Assembly: GCA_946122785.1 (NCBI GenBank)
Contig: CAMGYJ010000004.1
Coordinates: 21,206,684 to 21,270,683 of the forward strand
DNA length: 64,000 bases
From: Linum tenue
Taxonomy: Eukaryota; Streptophyta; Magnoliopsida; Malpighiales; Linaceae
Reading direction: 5' to 3'
In this document: positions 1-11,316 of the stretch, piece by piece
How the letters are laid out: each line of letters opens with the position of its first letter
Position numbering within the stretch: the stretch's first letter is position 1
Translations under genes and position numbers: made by a program
Notes under the pieces: generated by a model
Database searches by the model: none
What the model saw: only the letters and a program-made list of their open reading frames with translations
What the model was told of the DNA's origin: nothing

Positions 1-1900
1 CCATGGAGAGTTCGTGGTGTATAGTGATGACTCGTATCAAGGATTGGGTTGTGTGTTAATGCAAGATGGAAGAGTGATCGCATATCCCTCTAGGCAATTG
101 CGTCCTCATGAAGTAAATTATCCCACTCATGACTTAGAATTGGCAGCGGTGGTATTTGCTCTTAAGATTTGCCGACATTATTTGTATGGTGAGACTTTTA
201 AAATCCTCACTGATCATAAAAGCCTGTAGTATATTATGGATCAGAAGGATTTAAATAGTCGCCAGCGGAGATGGATTGAACTTCTAAAAGATTATGATTG
301 TACAATTGATTACCATCCAGGTAAAGCTAATGTAGTTGTTGATGCCCTAAGCAGAAAGGGGAAGAAGAAATAAAGGATCTGGTTGATTTGAGGGCAAAGA
401 ATGTTGATTTGGAAGTGGATGGTGTGACAGGGTTACTAGCTCGGTTAAACATTCGACCTTTGTTGCATGGAAAAATTCGTGAGAAGCAGAAGGAGGACCC
501 AGAGTTGGCAAAAATCATTCAAGACATTGAGGAAGGAAAAGAAAGCCCATTTGAAATGGTAGATGGCATGTTGAAGATGAATGGAAGAGCATGTGTTCCT
601 AATGTTGATAACTTGAGGAAAGAGATCCTAGATGAAGCTCATTCTTCTGCTTATGCTATGCACCCAGGAGCAACTAAAATGTATCACACGATCAAACCAT
701 ATTTTTGGTGGCGTGGGATGAAAAAGGAAGCGGCTGAACATGTTTTCACATGTCTGGTATGTCAGAAAGTTAAGGCAGAACATCAAGCTCCTGTGGGAAA
801 ACTGCAACCACTTCCAATTCCAGAATGGAAGTGGGAAAGAATCACAATGGATTTTGTATATGGTCTCCCATCATCAAGGGGAAAAGATGCAATATGGGTT
901 ATTGTGGACCGACTGACCCAATCGGTTCACTTTTTACCCATTAGATGGAAACTATCACTGGAGACTTTGTCTCAACTATATATTAAGGAGATCATCAGAT
1001 TTCATGGTGTGCCAATTTCTATTGTCTCTGACCGAGACCCGAGTCTCAGATCTCGGTTTTGGAAAAGTTTACATGATGCCTTGGGAACTAAACTACATTT
1101 TACTTCAGCTTATCATCCTCAAACAGATGGGCAGAGTGAACGAACCATCCTTACCTTGGAAGAGTTACTTCGATCATGTGTATTGCAATGGGAGGAATCA
1201 TGGATTAACCATTTGCCTCTGATTGAGTTTGCTTACAATAACCAGTACCATAGTAGCTTGGGTGTTCCACCATATGAAGCACTTTTATGGGAGCAAGTGT
1301 AGAACACCATTATGTTGGGATGTAGAAGGAGCAAGACAAATCTCAGGGCCTGAGATAGTTCAGATCACAGTTGATAAGGTCAAGGAAATCAGGGAGCGTT
1401 TGAGGGTGGCTCAATATTGACAGAAAGTTTATGTTGACACAAATAGGCGTGAAGTTAATTTTGAAGTGGGTGAGAAAGTATTTCTAAAAGTTTCACCCTG
1501 GAAAGGCGAAATCAGATTTGGTAAGAAAGGGAAACTTGCACCTCGGTATATTGAACCCTATGAAATCACAGAGAAGATTGGACCAGTGGCATATAAACTA
1601 GCATTGCCTCCAGAGCTATCCCAAATCCACAATGTATTTCATGTTAGTATGCTGAAGAGGTACAAAGTGGATCCTTCCCATGTTATACAACCAGAAGATA
1701 TAGAGTTGGGTCCAGATTTGACATTTGAAGAGGTTCCAGTTGAGATTGTTGATTTTCAGATTAAGACTCTTCGTAGGAAGGAAATTCCAATGTTGGAGGT
1801 TGTGTGGAGGAATCAAGAAAGTGAGAGTGCTACCTGGGAGACTGGAGCAAGAATGCAAGAGAAGTACCCTGAGTTGGTAGCGACCTACTTTAAAGGTTAA
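1..1900 (+). pseudogene. Element 1: chromovirus pol fragment (RNase H, integrase, chromodomain), broken
   Basis: Ty3/gypsy polyprotein, 5' part outside the window. Residues read RNase H ([10 protein letters not shown] near 20), then integrase with an H-C zinc domain (CLVCQKVKAEHQAP near 750-790), a first Asp in [10 protein letters not shown], a second in VSDRDPS and the Glu in DGQSERT, then the GKKGKLAPRYIEPYEI region and a C-terminal chromodomain (VPVEIVDFQIKTLRRKEIP ... ATWETG). Disablements seen: TAG at 227-229 where the family has a sense codon in KSL-HL; a frame change near 360; a frame change near 1286 (after PPYEAL); and TGA at 1418-1420. The chromodomain and the following LTR place it with plant chromoviruses. 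It belongs with the PPT and 3' LTR that follow. It cannot encode an active pol in this copy. Confidence 0.9.
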
Positions 1901-2135
1901 CAATCTTGCTTAGTAAGTTATGTTTTGAACTTGTGGATGTGCTTTTGCTGTTATAACCCAGTATAGGTTTTTGAAACCATATATTGGGAACTTGAGGTGT
2001 TATGTGTTTAGTTATGTAATTCAGATCTCCTAACCTAAGAGTTAGATAATGGTGTATCCACGATAGACCATGTTAAGAGTAAGTAAGCGGACTTAGAGTA
2101 CAACTCAAGGATAGGTTTCGGGGACAAAATCTTTG

Positions 2136-2149
2136 AAGGAGGGGAGAAT
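2136..2149 (+). other. Polypurine tract of element 1
   Basis: A purine run (aaggaggggagaa, ending one base before TG) sits immediately 5' of the LTR start TGTAACATTCC. This is the expected plus-strand primer site of an LTR retrotransposon. Confidence 0.8.
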
Positions 2150-4427
2150 TGTAACATTCCATTCCGGCTAAACTCGTATTTCGATCGCTAGAAAGTTCGC
2201 GATTTTAAATCAAGTATTTTGATAGTATTTCGACAAAAATCGGATTATCGATCGGATAAGTATATAATTAATTATATATATAATATATTATATGTAATTA
2301 ATTATATATATAATTAGGCCGGGTATATATAATTCACCCGTGTCCATTCTTTTCCATCATCATCTCCATTACCATTCTTGTACCCAGAGCCGAACAAAAG
2401 CGCCGAACAGGGGAGTCGACAGGGAATTTTGCGAAGCTCAATTCTTGAGCTATAGTGATCCAAAAATCCAGTAAGTAATGCCTAATTCATCTATACATCG
2501 TGATTTATCGATTTAGAGCTTTAAAACGAGTTTTTGGTTTAGGAATATCTTGAATTCCCGATAAGCCAAATTATGGTTTGGGAGTATCCGGAAGCCGGAT
2601 TGAGCCCAAATTTCATATACGAGCTTCCTGCAGTGAGGTAATCAATCCTCTAGTTCTATCCAAGAATTTCGGCAATTATTTAGGTCAGGGTCCAAATCGC
2701 TGAATTTAGCTCTGACCAGGGTTTGATGTGTTTTTATCGAAAATTTGATCCGGAGCCTAGAACTAACATTGACGGGGACACTGCAGGGGATATTAAGACA
2801 ATCTCGGATTTTGATTCCGGGTTTGTTTGAGAAAGTGAAGTTGGGGTACGGGAGGCTAGAACTGGTGTTTGAACGACCAGAACTAGTGAGGGATTAGCAC
2901 GACATACCGGGTTTGTCGTATCACGATAATTATAGTGATGCTTAGAATTGACCTAGGTGAACTAGAATGGCATGATTAGGGGTGTATGGACTTTTCTGCT
3001 ATATGATGAACAATGGATTGTTGTATGATATTATTGACTTGCCCTAATCGATATGGACCTTGTTTATGCTTATGATTGTGTATATGTTGCACATTGTGGG
3101 CTTGACTGTTAATATGTTTTATGATGGTTCGAGAAGGTGATTGGGTATGATTTTTCATGATTGTTGTATTTTGATGCACATGTGGTAAAACATATATTCC
3201 CTGGTGATATTATGATGTTTAAGGAGGATGACTTGCACGAGGGTTTATCCCGAGGAAGTGGAATTATACGACTCTTGGTTATGTTGAGCCAATTGTGGCC
3301 AGGTCAACAACATGTCCAAGTAATGAATTATCATTAAGCAAAATGAGATATGGATCATGTATAAGGATATCAAGTAAGAGTACTTTGGTCTCATGGTCAA
3401 TTACATAGTAATTAAGGCTCCCCATGCTATTACTCCGTTATGATATGTTAGGTCACACCCCTGATGTGGTGTTGACCGTTGATTCATCATGAGATATGAC
3501 CACACCCATAGTGGTGTTGACTTCGATATGACCACACTCAGAGTGGTGTCAGGTCCGATATGACTACACTGGCAGTGGTGGGTCCGATATGACCACATCC
3601 ACGAGATGTTTCGTCCGTATTCCCGGGAGAGTAATTAGCATGGGAGTAGCCAGGCGCCTATGATTAAAACATGATAAGATGCATATGCATAAGTCAAGGT
3701 GGTTGAGTCTTTTGCCTATTGGGATGTCGGATGGCTGAGGTCTGATCCTAGTGCTTTGGCTTGTTTGCTAGATGTATGTTAGGGGTATGATTTGTTATGA
3801 ACTCATGATGCTATGATTATCTCATTCAGCTATGAGCTGACCCTCTTTATCCTTTTTCTCTGCTTATGCCATGTGTAAGCAGATCATCATCATCAGCAGC
3901 AGTAGATAGGTGTATAGGTGGGAGCTGAGCAAGAGTTGAAGGCAAGATGAGGTATGGTCTTCAACTATTCTGTGCTTGGACTACTACTTGGGATTTTGGC
4001 CAGTGATCCACACCTTTTTGTAAAAATGTTTTGAGAACATTTTCATGTGCATACTAGCTTCCGATGTAGTGTGAGATATCCACAGGTGTGGAAAGTTGAT
4101 AGTATGTGTATATTTGTGCAATTGTGTAAGTTGTGATAATTATGACATGTATAAGTATGGTATGCATTTGTGGGTATGAAAACGGTGACTGTGGCTATGA
4201 AAGCCAATGTATATGGTTGTGAGTATATATGTATGTCTACGAATGTAGGGATTTGGATGAATTATTTTGCAGGTCTAGTTGCAAGAACTGTTAGCCCATT
4301 ATGTGAGTAATTCATGTCGAAATTTTATTTGGGTAAATTTTGATAATTAATGTAACACCCGAGATTAATTCCGCTACAATTGTATGGACAATATGATTAG
4401 GTAATACGTACAGGTTAGGGTGTTACA
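2150..4427 (+). repeat. 3' LTR of element 1 (about 2.28 kb)
   Basis: Starts TGTAACATTCC right after the PPT and ends GGTTAGGGTGTTACA at 4427, giving TG...CA ends with an inverted TGTAACA/TGTTACA. The next base begins the truncated chromodomain end of the minus-strand element 2, so the right boundary is sharp. gtacc at 4428-4432 would be one copy of the target duplication; the other copy is outside the window. A TATA-like gggtatatataat lies near 2324-2336. No convincing ORF. Confidence 0.8.
3446..3605 (+). repeat. Degenerate tandem repeats inside element 1 LTR
   Basis: Four to five imperfect units of about 35-45 bp built on cgatatgaccacac followed by gtggtgt. Each unit holds an inverted accacac/gtggtgt pair, so single-stranded forms could fold into short hairpins. 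This looks like the enhancer-type repeats common in plant LTRs. Confidence 0.6.
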
Positions 4428-4429
4428 GT

Positions 4430-5680
4430 ACCTCTCTTTCATGCTACATTCTGTCTCCCAAGTCGCAGCCTGCTGCCCTGGTTCCTGCATATAATCTTTA
4501 CCATAACAATTATTTTCCTCCTCAACTCTTCCTCTTGCCTATCCACGATCTGAACTGGGACCTCCTCATATGTCAAATGTCTTCCAACTAAATGTCCTCG
4601 TGATGGATCAGATGCTAAGGGTTGGATCGATATGCCCTTAGCCTGCTGACGTGGAAGACATCGTGAATCCTAGATAGGCTTGGAGGTAGGGCTAGTCGAT
4701 AGGCTAAGTGTCCAATACGCTCTAACACCTCGTACGACCCGATGTACCTCGGACTAAGCTTCCCCTTCTTGCCAAATCACATCACTCCCTTCCAAGGAGA
4801 TACCCTTAGGAATACCATATCACCCACTTCATGACTTCAAGTTTTGGTGAATTACCTCGACCTTTCTCCACTGACTTCTGTACCATCTCTACACCCTCTA
4901 GCTGTCGTACCCCTTCTGCATCCCATTATAGTGGTGTACTTCACTTCCTCCCATACAAAACCTTATATGGAGCTGCTTGTATCGAGTTGTGATACTGGTT
5001 GTTGTAAGCAAATTCCATTAGATGCAAATGCTCGTCCCAAGTTCATTCCATGGTCACGACACACGCCACCAGCAGGTATTCCAGTGTCTGAATCGTCCTC
5101 TGTGACTGCCCGTCAGTCTGGGGGTGGTATGCGGTAGAGAAGTGAACTTTAGTGCCCATTTCCTTTCGAAGACTCACCTAGGACCGTGCCGTGAAGCGAA
5201 GGTCGCGATCGTACACGATGCTAAGTGGGACTCCATGCAGTCGCACAATCTCTCTCACATACAACCTAGCCAACTCCTCCAACCCTAACTTGAACTTGAT
5301 GGGTATAAAATGAGCAACTTTCGAGAAGTGATCTACAATCACCCATACTCCATCATTTCCCCTTGGGGTCCTCGGCAAACCATACACAAAATCCATGGTT
5401 ATCTTCTCCCAAGTCCACTGCGGGATCTTCAACGGTAAGGGCTCAATAACTGGAGCTTGATGCTCAACCTTAATCATTTGGCACTCCAATCATTGGTAGA
5501 CATGTGCACCTGCCTCCTTCAACCCTGGCCACTATAAATGTTGTTTGAGGGTGAGATACATCTTCGTAGACCCAGGGTGCATCTCATAAGGTGCAGAGTG
5601 AGCTTCATCCAGAATATCCTTCCTTAGCTTATCGACATCTAGCACACAATATGCCTTGATGCATCAGTATACCATCTACT
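4430..5680 (-). pseudogene. Element 2 integrase and partial chromodomain
   Basis: Reverse-strand reading gives an integrase piece at 5489-5178 ([18 protein letters not shown], then [15 protein letters not shown] and VYDRDLRF) where the second catalytic region has SDRDPSF changed to YDRDLRF. Downstream to 4430 the DNA still aligns with the integrase C-terminus and chromodomain of the tandem copies (for example the region encoding EEVPVQIVDRQEEE at about 4575-4525), but with many stops and frame changes. It ends abruptly at the junction with the element 1 LTR. Inactive. Confidence 0.8.
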
Positions 5681-5798
5681 AGCTCAAACTTGGTGTCCTT
5701 CCCTTCCAACACCTGCTTTCGGTACTTCTCCAGCTCCAAATCTTCTCCCTGATTCTCTTTGATTCGTTCCTGCAGCATATGACGAATCTTCAAGGTTG

Positions 5799-6856
5799 CT
5801 AAAAATTCGTCACATCCTCTAGCTCCAACTCCACGTTCATGGCCCTCAAAGAGACCAACTCTGGTAAATGACTCTCATTTATCTCGCTCAAGGCATCAAC
5901 CACCACATTTGCCTTTCCTAGATGGTAGTTAATGGTGTAGTCATAATCACTCAACAACTCCATCCACCTTCTCTGCCTTATGTTCAACTCCTTCTCATCA
6001 TTCAAGTGGTGGAGACTCTTGTGATCAGTGAAGATGGTGAACATATCGCCGTAGAGATAGTGTCCATAGTTTCAAGGCAAAGACCACTGCTGCCAACTCC
6101 AAGTCATGGGTGGGGTAGTTTACCTCATGTGGTCGTACTTGCCTCGAAGCGTAGGGATCACCTTCTTATCCTGCATCAGTACACAACCCACGCCTTGGTA
6201 GGAAGCATCACTATAGATGGAATACTCCCCAACGTTGGTTAGTAGTGCTAACACCGGTGCAGAGGTCAGCTTCTCCTTCAGCAACTCAAACGCCGTTTGA
6301 CACTTCTCGTCCCAAACAAATGGCCTTCCCTTCTGCAATAGCCTTGTCATTAGTCTTGCAATACATGAGAAGCCTTCCACAAATCTCCGGTAGTATCCAG
6401 CTAAACATAGAAAAATCCACACTTCGAAAACATTCTTTGGGGGAGCCCAGTTTGTCATGGCTTTAATATTCTTGGGATCCACTTCAACTCCACGGCCGTA
6501 AATCACGTGACCCAAGAAAAACACTTCCTCCAACCAAAAGTCACACTTCGAGAACTTGGCATATAGCTTCTCCTCTTAAAATTTTGCAAAACCACCCTAA
6601 AGTGCTCTTCGTGCTCTTCCTTACTCCTCGAGTAGATGAGTATGTCATTTATGAAGACGATGACAAACTTGTCCAAGTACTCATGAAGAACACATTTCAT
6701 TAGTGCCATAAAAGCTGTCGGTGCATTGGTCAGTCCGAATGGCATGACCAAGAATTTGTAATGGCAATACCGAGTCCGGAAAGTCGTCTTGGGTACTGAA
6801 CCATCGACCACCCTCAACTGATGATACCATGGACGTAGATCAATCTTTGAGAACAC
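5799..6856 (-). pseudogene. Element 2 reverse transcriptase and RNase H
   Basis: Three reverse-strand segments: 6856-6503 ([16 protein letters not shown] ... [14 protein letters not shown] ... [10 protein letters not shown]), 6533-6120 (connection, then RNase [17 protein letters not shown]) and 6044-5799 ([15 protein letters not shown] ... [10 protein letters not shown]). The RT active site reads FIND where the tandem copies have FIDD, so a catalytic Asp is replaced by Asn. Frame changes separate the segments (near 6540 and 6100). A dead copy of a gypsy RT-RNase H. Confidence 0.85.
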
Positions 6857-6906
6857 CCTTGCTCTTCGGGAAATACCTTGGGGTATTCCCTTACGACAGA
6901 TACCTC

Positions 6907-7421
6907 TTATATCTTCTTCGCTTGCACCTCCTTCACATGAGCTAAATATGCTTCACATCCTTCTTGAATCAATGAGAATGGCTTAACCGCGGAGATTAAG
7001 CATCCAGGAATAAGCTTCTTAGTCCCTGTGAACAGTGCAATGCCCTTTCCTTCTATTTCCAAGCTAACCTCCTTCTTGTAGCAGTCCACCTTCACTCTAT
7101 TCTTGACAACCAATCCATACCCAAGATAACATCAAACTCGTCGAAGGATAGTAGAATCAAGTTCGCCTCAAATTCGTGCCCCACCACGGTGATAAGGCAA
7201 CCGCGAACGACTGAGTCTACTATAAGGGTATCCCCCACTAGGGTTCTTAACCCTAAATTTTTCCCCAACCTCACAAATGGTATTCCTAAGGTTCTAGGAA
7301 GCTTGGTAGAAATGAAAGGGTGCGTGGAACCGGAACCAAACAGTACTAAAGCTGGCTGATGGTAAAGTGAGATCATACCAGTCACCACATCAGATACAAC
7401 GTCAACTTCTTCCCTCCTCAC
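6907..7421 (-). pseudogene. Element 2 aspartic protease region
   Basis: 7421-7092 encodes the retropepsin region (ALVLFGSGSTHPFIST ... [11 protein letters not shown]) and 7113-6907 continues into the linker before RT. The catalytic DSGS motif seen in the tandem copies is GSGS here, so the active-site Asp is lost. The two pieces are in different frames. Confidence 0.8.
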
Positions 7422-7551
7422 GGAAAACAGTCTTGGTTTCCCAGATACTTGAGATCCTTACCCTGATCTCGCTTATTGCAGTTGAACAACCCTACATTGC
7501 CCCCTGCTGGAGATAGGACCTGTTTGGCTGGTTACCAAACTGCTGTCGGGT

Positions 7552-8400
7552 CTAGGTTCTTCCTCCTCCGCCCCGAACTGATTTTTCGGATTGCGCTCTC
7601 CCTTGCCCTCCTCTCTCAAGGCAGTCTCTAGCATATTGACCCGGCTCGTTGTAGTGACAGCAGATGCGTCCTAGGTGCACCTTACACTCTCCCAGGTGAG
7701 TTCTCCCACACTGGTTGCATGGGTCCCGAGGAATGTAGGTTAACCCTGATCTGGTTAAGCCGGCCTGGCTCCGTGTGGCCCCATAGTAGCTCTGGGATGG
7801 TCTCCTTCTCTGATTACTCGGCGGTCCTGGCCACTCATACAAGCTATTAGCCATTCTCTTGTTCCCTTCACGTTGCATCCCCTCATGCAAAGTTGTATCT
7901 GCCCTCTCCAACCGAAGAGTTGCCTAATAGATCTCCTCACTGTTGTTCAAATTCAATATACGCAGCTGAAGCCTAAAAGCAGGCTTCACGCTCTCCAGGT
8001 AATGGGTGCGTTGAGTAGCTGCATCCTGAAATTGTGGCCCTCCTTAGGTAACTAGCTTGTCAAACCTGGCCGTGTAATCAGCTGCGCTCTCCCTGCCTTC
8101 ACTGCCCCACTTCTGCCTTATCAACAAGAATTCCATCTACTTTCCGATTCGGTAGGCCTCCGGTATGAAGTGGTCTTTGAATAGCTGCATGAACACTGGC
8201 CAAGTGATGCCCGGTTGGTTCTCTCGATTAGCAGGTTGTGTATTCCAGCAGTTGTAGGTAGCGTCCTGCAGCAAGGACACTGTTAGTAGTACTCTGTCCT
8301 CGTCATCATCCCTCAACTCGATTAGCATACGAGCGACCTTGGCTAGCCACTGCTCTACATCCATGGGGGCCGTTGAACACTCCCCCTTAAAATCTTCCAT
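7552..8400 (-). pseudogene. Element 2 gag
   Basis: Begins with ATG at 8400 (MEDFKGECSTAPMDVEQWL), a start codon that the tandem copies at 24098 and 31733 have lost (GTG). An in-frame stop follows RIGK near 8137, and the gag continues in another frame to 7552. The zinc knuckle reads CCHYNEPGQYARDC; compared with [14 protein letters not shown] of the related copies, the second Cys and the His are replaced. Upstream DNA (8401-8680) matches the untranslated leader of the tandem copies. Confidence 0.8.
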
Positions 8401-8679
8401 CTTTTTCTTTTCCAGAAAGCTACATAGTCCATTGGAGGTCTCACTGGTGGTGGCACAGGTGTTGTGGGATTTTGGCCAACACTTGCATTGTACACAGATA
8501 GGGTCTCGTTAGAACTCAGTTGTTTCTCTCTTAATATTGTTTAGAGCACACTAGAGATTCTAAATCCTTAAAAGAAATATTTGACTTGAAATCTTTTCCC
8601 CTTCCTTTAAAACAAAACCTTTAAAAACTGAGACCGGCATTCCAGTATTTGTTGGGAACCAAGAAACAGAGGAAGACCG

Positions 8680-8691
8680 CTTCTGATAACA
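8680..8691 (-). other. Degraded primer binding site of element 2
   Basis: Reverse strand reads tgttatcagaag just inside the LTR end; related copies have tggtatcagagc, complementary to the 3' end of initiator tRNA-Met. Three mismatches. 8401-8679 is leader DNA aligning with 23811-24097, without other features. Confidence 0.6.
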
Positions 8692-8694
8692 AAA

Positions 8695-11316
8695 TGAAAC
8701 ATCCCACTATTTTGAAAGGAAGTTGTTTGTACTTCCATTCTTAAAAAAAATCTTAACCCTTAAAACTCTTCGGGAGTTAAAGGTACTCTCTCCCTTCTTA
8801 AAACTCAAATCTTGACTTAAATCTTTTGACTGACATGGGGATCCCTCACTAGCTAGTTTGGTTGCCCAACTCATACGTATTAGAAGTCATCCAGGCTTTA
8901 CTTAAACTTAAGCTTAGTTAGGGAAGTCATAACGATTCATCCCCCCTAACATATTAAACTAATCGTGCTGGCTCTTCACCACGATTCTCGAGAGCATAAC
9001 TGCTGCTCATCTTAAAAGTCCCAAGAGCATAGCGACTGCTCCATATCAAAATCTCAAAATACAATGGACTGACGCTAGTGAATAAAAACTATTAAAATGG
9101 TTCCACCTTCTTCGAAGGTTAAGTACTTCTAAAAAAAGGACTTGTTCTTAAACCCTAACAATAACTCATAAACGTAAAACTTCAAAGTAAGAAATAAACC
9201 CATACACATTCACTTCAAATCATAGCTCAACCAAAGCACATATCATCAAACATGAATCAATTACTACACATACATCAGGAAAACGTCGGACATTCCAGTC
9301 TTGAAAATTACAAAAATTTCGGGAATAATTCAAGTCATGAATCAATTACGCTTCTAGATCACCAAAACGTTTCTACATAGAAACTCGCATTTGACTGCAT
9401 TGATCACGTAAACCAATCCTTGAAAATACTCAAGGCAAATACTTGAAAAATCACAAGGCATAGAATTTACCCTCTGTAAACTCACGTCTCAAGTGTCGAT
9501 ACACAAATTCGCTGGACGCGGAGTCCTTTACCTTGATTACTTTCTTAGTCCTATTAATGGAGATTAATTCCCCTTATTCGGTATTTCGTAAAATTTTTCT
9601 TCCTTATATTTTATTCCAAAAATTCTTTAAAAAGGGCCCTATACCTCTTTAAATAATTTCTAAAAAAACTAGACTTTTTCCTGAAATTTTCAAGACTTGA
9701 ATTGTTACTAATAACTCATCATATCTTTTAAATAAATCTCAACAATTCCAAAATAAATATTTTCCCTCTTTAAAATTTCAAATTCTATCTTTTAATAACT
9801 CATAACATAAACCAAATTTATTATCTATAATTTAAACCTTGATTAACCCCTTATTTTTATTTAATTTCCTCAAAATTGAGTTTTAGAAATATATTTCCAA
9901 CGTCTGAATATTTTTTCTATATTTTATAGTGTACTAACAATATCATAGTTTTGCAAAAAATTAATAAAATATACTGAAGAGTCTCGAAAAGTATTCTATT
10001 TCAAATAAAATTATTAAATATACAGAAGTCTCTCGAACCATTCTACCGATTTCAAAAAATTATAAATATAACTCAAGAAATTCCCAGTTAATACCGACAC
10101 ATTATACTAGTTTTATTTACTTTTTAAAATTACTAACTAACGAAAATACATACTGTAGTTACAGTAAACAATAATAATAACCTTGAGAAAAAGCTATTTT
10201 CGGCCCAATGTCAATTTTCAAAATACTAGGGACTCAACTTTAGAGTCGATGATGGCGATGGCTCTGGTTCTCATAACTTTCTATCACCCTCACGTCGGCC
10301 GTACTCAAGAAGGTCGATACGGCGAAGATGGGAGACGAGGTCGGGGAGCAATGGCGTGCGCTGCCGCTGTCGAACGGAGTGGACTGGCGCCGGGCAAAGA
10401 TGGTAATAGTGAGGTTTCATTTCTAGCGTGGAAGAGTGGAAAGGTAACAACTGTTGTTGCCGCTTCTTATTCGCTCTTCTAGATGGGTTGTAACAGTGGG
10501 GAACTTAAAGAAAGAAGAAGAAATGTGTAGTAGTGGTGTAACGGGTTGGATTAATGAGTCTGCTGGGGGGAGGTAACGGGTGAGTGAGGGATTCTTTTTC
10601 CATTTATTTTTTTTATCCCTTTGCGGATGGATCGGTTATCATGCTAACCCTTCTAAGGGGTTGGAAAAATGACGCCCCTATTAATTATAATTATTTTTGT
10701 ATTAAATTCGTGTTACATTTAATAATCTTTGGAAATTAAAAACTCATCTTAATTACATTTATTTTTTAACTACCATTGCACTGATACAACTACCATTTCA
10801 CATGTATACTGAACTCATATTAATTACGTTCCTTTTTTGGAACTACCATTGCACTGATACATCTACCATTGCACCTGTACACTAATACCATTGCACTGAT
10901 ACAACTACCAGTGCATTGAAAAAGGAAAGTAATTAATATGTGTTTTTAATTCATACAGATTATTAAATGCAACACAAATTAATTACCTTAAAAACCTATA
11001 ATTAATAACGGGGTGTAATTTTTCCAACCCTTTTAGGGATAGACATGCTATCTCATCCCCTTTGCGGCTAGTGAAAATGAGTGGGAGGAGATGATTATTA
11101 TTAATAATCATAATAATAATAACAATGAATTTGTTGTTGGTGGGGAAACAGGAAGTGTTGGTGATTTTTATGATGGTGATAATAATAACAATAATAATAA
11201 TGGTAATGGTAATTGTTGTTGTTATTATTATTTTTAATCTAAGATTTCAACCCTTCGTATGTAATCGTCGACCTAACTGTTTGATCGACCCTAGATCTAA
11301 ATGTCGGGGTGTTACA
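8695..11316 (-). repeat. 5' LTR of element 2
   Basis: On the reverse strand it starts TGTAACACCCCGACATTT at 11316 and ends GGATGTTTCA at 8695, matching both ends of the 2.68-kb LTRs of the tandem array. Internal homology includes AAT-rich repeats near the start (11085-11230) and the gagcagcag/atgctctt repeats (about 8995-9050). A 397-bp MITE is inserted at 10647-11043. Short ORFs inside (for example 10183-10482) are not supported as genes. Confidence 0.8.
10647..11043. mobile_element. MITE with long terminal inverted repeats
   Basis: The direct repeat catgcta flanks the element (10640-10646 and 11044-11050). The ends are inverted repeats about 90 bp long: left acccttctaaggggttggaa onward, right the complement of ccaacccttttagggata. 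The core is AT-rich and holds short repeats of ctaccattgcactgatacaa. No ORF. The 7-9 bp duplication class would suit a Mutator- or hAT-type MITE; the superfamily is not assigned. Confidence 0.75.

Larger units (their letters stand above)
4428..11316 (-). mobile_element. Element 2: Tekay-like chromovirus, minus strand, 3' end removed by element 1
   Basis: Read right to left: 5' LTR (11316-8695), degraded PBS (8691-8680), gag, protease, RT, RNase H and integrase, cut at 4428 inside the chromodomain where the LTR of element 1 begins. Its proteins align by eye with those of the tandem array at 21121-39064, and both LTRs begin TGTAACACCCCGA, so it is an older diverged relative. The missing chromodomain end and 3' LTR should lie left of element 1, outside the window. 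agtcg at 11317-11321 would be the target-duplication copy on the 5' side. Confidence 0.85.

Noticed and set aside
3446..3605. CRISPR array
   Set aside because: Plant LTR tandem repeats with diverged units and no spacer structure.
10183..10482. 99-codon ORF in the element 2 LTR
   Set aside because: Overlaps LTR sequence on the antisense strand and has no recognisable protein features.
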